From: Actinomycetota bacterium
Lineage (GTDB): Bacteria > Actinomycetota > Thermoleophilia > Gaiellales > Gaiellaceae
Direction: 5' to 3'
NCBI GenBank assembly: GCA_005883245.1
Contig: VAXT01000007.1
Coordinates: 1-7,865, forward strand
Length of the DNA stretch: 7,865 nt
Within the stretch, counting starts at the first letter, position 1. Each line of letters starts with the position of its first letter. This document shows positions 6,032-7,865 of this stretch, in pieces. The notes under the pieces are model-generated. The model saw only the letters and a program-made list of their open reading frames with translations. It was not told where the DNA came from and did not search any database. A program made the translations under genes and the position numbers.

Positions 6032-6807
6032 GACAGGAAGTCCAGCACGAGCCGGTCGAACTCCTCGGGGCGCTCCATGTTCGGAACATGCGCGGTGCCC
6101 GCGATCGTCTCTCGGCGAGCATCCAGTATCTCCGCCTCGAGCCGCTCGGCGATCTCCCGCATCTCGGGCCGGTCGAGCTCGCCGACGAGGATCAGCGTCG
6201 GGACCGAGATCTCACCCAGGCGCTCGCCCCAGTCCTCGACGAGCGGCTGATGGTTCCCGTCCTGCTCGCCGGACTCGCGCCAGAGGTCGATCGCACGGCG
6301 CTGCATCTCACCGACCTTCCGGCGCAGGACCGGATCGACCTGGTCGGGCGACCGCGAGGGGCCGTCCACCCACATGCGCATGTTGATCTCGACCGCCTCG
6401 TCGTCATCCCCGCGCTCGAGCGCCGCCTCCTCCTCTTCCCACCCGGCTTTCGTCTCGTCGTTCATCTCGAACCCCCGCAGACCGGGGCCGACGACAACGA
6501 GGCGCGAGACGAGCTCGGGACGGGCGATCGTGGTCTCCATGGCGACCGACCCTCCCAGCGACATGCCGATGAGCGTGACAGGGCCGACATCGAGGCCCTC
6601 GATGAGCTCGACCAGATCGCCCGACAAGGAGAACATCCCGAGCACGGGCGGCGACTGCCCGAAGCCGCGCATGTCGAAGCGAACGACGAGGAAGCGCTCT
6701 GCATAGGAGTCCCACTGCGGATCCCACATTCGGCTGTCCCCGATCCCCTCGTGGAGGAGCACGACCGGCGACCCCTCACCGGCCCGCTCCACGTAGAGAT
6801 CGCTCAC
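6028..6807 (-). CDS. Alpha/beta-hydrolase fold protein, possible lactonase
   Basis: A 259-residue cytosolic protein with no signal peptide or membrane segment. It has a complete alpha/beta-hydrolase catalytic set: nucleophile elbow GMSLGG with S83, acid D212 in LILVGELDRP, and H240 in AGTAHVPNMERPEEF near the C-terminus. The oxyanion region is HEGIGDSRMWDP (19-30) rather than plain HGxG, followed by FDMRGFGQS (45-52). The overall look is of the 3-oxoadipate enol-lactonase/esterase-like group; the substrate cannot be read from sequence. The start is GTG at 6807, overlapping the tal stop (GTGA), with no clear Shine-Dalgarno sequence, which suggests coupled translation. Its own stop overlaps the pgi GTG in the same way. 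It lies between tal and pgi in a cluster with zwf and gnd but no classical pgl/devB. A role as a stand-in 6-phosphogluconolactonase is therefore a reasonable but unproven inference. It could equally be a general esterase or housekeeping hydrolase. Confidence 0.9.
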   Translation of the reverse strand: MSDLYVERAGEGSPVVLLHEGIGDSRMWDPQWDSYAERFLVVRFDMRGFGQSPPVLGMFSLSGDLVELIEGLDVGPVTLIGMSLGGSVAMETTIARPELVSRLVVVGPGLRGFEMNDETKAGWEEEEAALERGDDDEAVEINMRMWVDGPSRSPDQVDPVLRRKVGEMQRRAIDLWRESGEQDGNHQPLVEDWGERLGEISVPTLILVGELDRPEMREIAERLEAEILDARRETIAGTAHVPNMERPEEFDRLVLDFLS

Positions 6808-7865
6808 GCGCGTACGAGCTGGCCGCGCTTCGAACCGATGCCTTCGAGAAGCTCGGTGAAGGAGTCGATGAACTTCTGGACGCCTTCGCGCTCGAGCGTC
6901 TCGGTGACGTCGTCGTAATCGACGCCGGCCGCCGCCACGTGCTCGAACACCTGCTTCGCCTCGCCGATCCCATCCTCGAGCGTGAACGCAACCTCGCCGT
7001 GATCCTGGAACGCCTCGATCGTCTCGCGCGGCATCGTGTTCACCGTGCCCGGGCCGATCAGCTCCTCGACGTAGAGCACGTCGCGATACTCGGGGTTCTT
7101 CGTCGAGGTCGAGGCCCACAGACACCACTGCGGCGTCGCGCCCTTCGCGACGAGGACGTCCCAGCGCGGGCCGGAGAAGATCTCCTCGTAGTTCTGGTAG
7201 GCGAGCTTCGCGTTCGCTACGGCGAGCTTCCCTTTCAGCTCCGGGTGGCCGGCCTCGTCGAGCCGCCGGTCCGCCTCGGTGTCGACGCGCGACACGAAGT
7301 AGCTCGCAACGGAACCGACCGTCGACAGGTCGCCGCCAGCCTCTGCGAGCCGCTCGAGGCCGCGGATGTACGCCTCGGCGACCTCGCGATGTCGCTCGAG
7401 CGAGAAGATCAGCGTCACGTTGATGTTGCGGCCGCGCGCGATCATCTCCTCGATCGCGGGCAAACCGGGCGCGGTCGCGGGAATCTTCACGTACAGGTTC
7501 GGCCGCTCGACCCAGTCGTGGAACCGCGCCGCTTCCTCGATGGTCGCCGAGGTGTCGTAGGCGAGGTTCGGATCGACCTCCATCGAGATGTAGCCGTCCT
7601 TCCCGGCGCCCTCGTCCCACACCGAGCGGAACAGGTCGCAGGCCTCCTCGATGTCCGTGATCGCGAGCTGGAGGAAGATCTCCTTCAGATCGTCCTCCTC
7701 CTTGAGCACCTCGCGGAGCTGGTCGTCGTACCACTCGCCCTCGGACATCGCCTTCTGGAAGATCGTCGGGTTCGACGTGACCCCGGTGAGGGCGTCCTCG
7801 TCCATCCAGCGCGCCAGGTCGCCGCTCTTGAGCCAGCCGCGCGACAGCGAGTCGATCCAGACCGA
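6804..7865 (-). CDS. tal: Transaldolase, N-terminus cut by window edge
   Basis: Transaldolase moves a dihydroxyacetone unit from sedoheptulose-7-phosphate to glyceraldehyde-3-phosphate, giving erythrose-4-phosphate and fructose-6-phosphate in the cytosolic non-oxidative pentose phosphate branch. The frame is open from the window edge to a TGA at 6804-6806, giving 353 visible residues. Counting from the edge: SVWIDSLSRG at 1-10, GVTSNPTIFQKAM at 28-40, NLYVKIPAT at 123-131 with the expected Schiff-base lysine K127, the INVTLIFSLERH segment near 148-159, and LWASTSTKNPEY at 249-260. These match the long (about 370-residue) actinobacterial/cyanobacterial transaldolase type, so only about 10-20 N-terminal residues should be missing. 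An internal ATG at 7805 is not the start, because conserved sequence precedes it. The stop overlaps the GTG of the next gene by four bases (GTGA). In several bacteria this transaldolase type is fused to a glucose-6-phosphate isomerase; here the isomerase is separate, one gene downstream. Identity is very secure. Confidence 0.96.
   Translation of the reverse strand, partial: SVWIDSLSRGWLKSGDLARWMDEDALTGVTSNPTIFQKAMSEGEWYDDQLREVLKEEDDLKEIFLQLAITDIEEACDLFRSVWDEGAGKDGYISMEVDPNLAYDTSATIEEAARFHDWVERPNLYVKIPATAPGLPAIEEMIARGRNINVTLIFSLERHREVAEAYIRGLERLAEAGGDLSTVGSVASYFVSRVDTEADRRLDEAGHPELKGKLAVANAKLAYQNYEEIFSGPRWDVLVAKGATPQWCLWASTSTKNPEYRDVLYVEELIGPGTVNTMPRETIEAFQDHGEVAFTLEDGIGEAKQVFEHVAAAGVDYDDVTETLEREGVQKFIDSFTELLEGIGSKRGQLVRA

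Noticed and set aside
4859..6250. Plus-strand open frame (463 codons) opposite pgi and the hydrolase
   Set aside because: Antisense to conserved motifs of both genes, with no motif or ribosome site of its own worth defending.
6028..7734. 568-codon open frame joining the hydrolase to sequence inside tal
   Set aside because: The upstream part is tal read out of frame (Arg/Gly-rich). The true hydrolase starts at the GTG at 6807.

Overview
The window is GC-rich (roughly two thirds G+C by eye), tightly packed and coded entirely on the minus strand. It reads from right to left as one sugar-phosphate operon followed by a sigma-factor module. The presence of OpcA, the GC content and the style of the sigma-adjacent membrane protein point to an actinobacterium. 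The protein sequences feel most like the class Thermoleophilia (Solirubrobacterales/Gaiellales), but that is recalled similarity and was not searched.

Right to centre (7865 down to 1419): transaldolase (tal, N-terminus outside the window), an alpha/beta hydrolase, a short glucose-6-phosphate isomerase (pgi), a short-type 6-phosphogluconate dehydrogenase (gnd), glucose-6-phosphate dehydrogenase (zwf) and its assembly/activator protein OpcA (opcA). Junctions are 4-base stop/start overlaps (GTGA or ATGA), a 1-base gap (gnd/zwf) or an overlap with an uncertain start (zwf/opcA). The genes are therefore almost certainly co-transcribed and largely translationally coupled. Together they link fructose-6-phosphate and glucose-6-phosphate (Pgi) to the oxidative pentose phosphate branch (Zwf with OpcA, then Gnd), and Tal returns carbon from the non-oxidative branch. 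The missing step inside the set is 6-phosphogluconolactonase. The only unassigned gene is a serine hydrolase of a fold that includes lactonases.

Left (1418 down to 1): a 37-38 base spacer carrying an 8-bp tandem repeat, then a small two-domain (ECF-like) RNA polymerase sigma factor. It overlaps by ATGA with a gene for a single-pass membrane protein in the position of an anti-sigma factor or sensor. That second gene appears broken: its frame ends at 410, while clear coding sequence continues one frame over from about 446 to the window edge.

No RNA genes, CRISPR arrays, insertion sequences or convincing terminators were seen, and there is no gene-free stretch over 300 bases. The most interesting points are the hydrolase sitting between tal and pgi in a pathway cluster without a recognisable lactonase gene, the NAD-type signature in Gnd beside an NADP-type Zwf, and the frameshift in the sigma-linked membrane protein.
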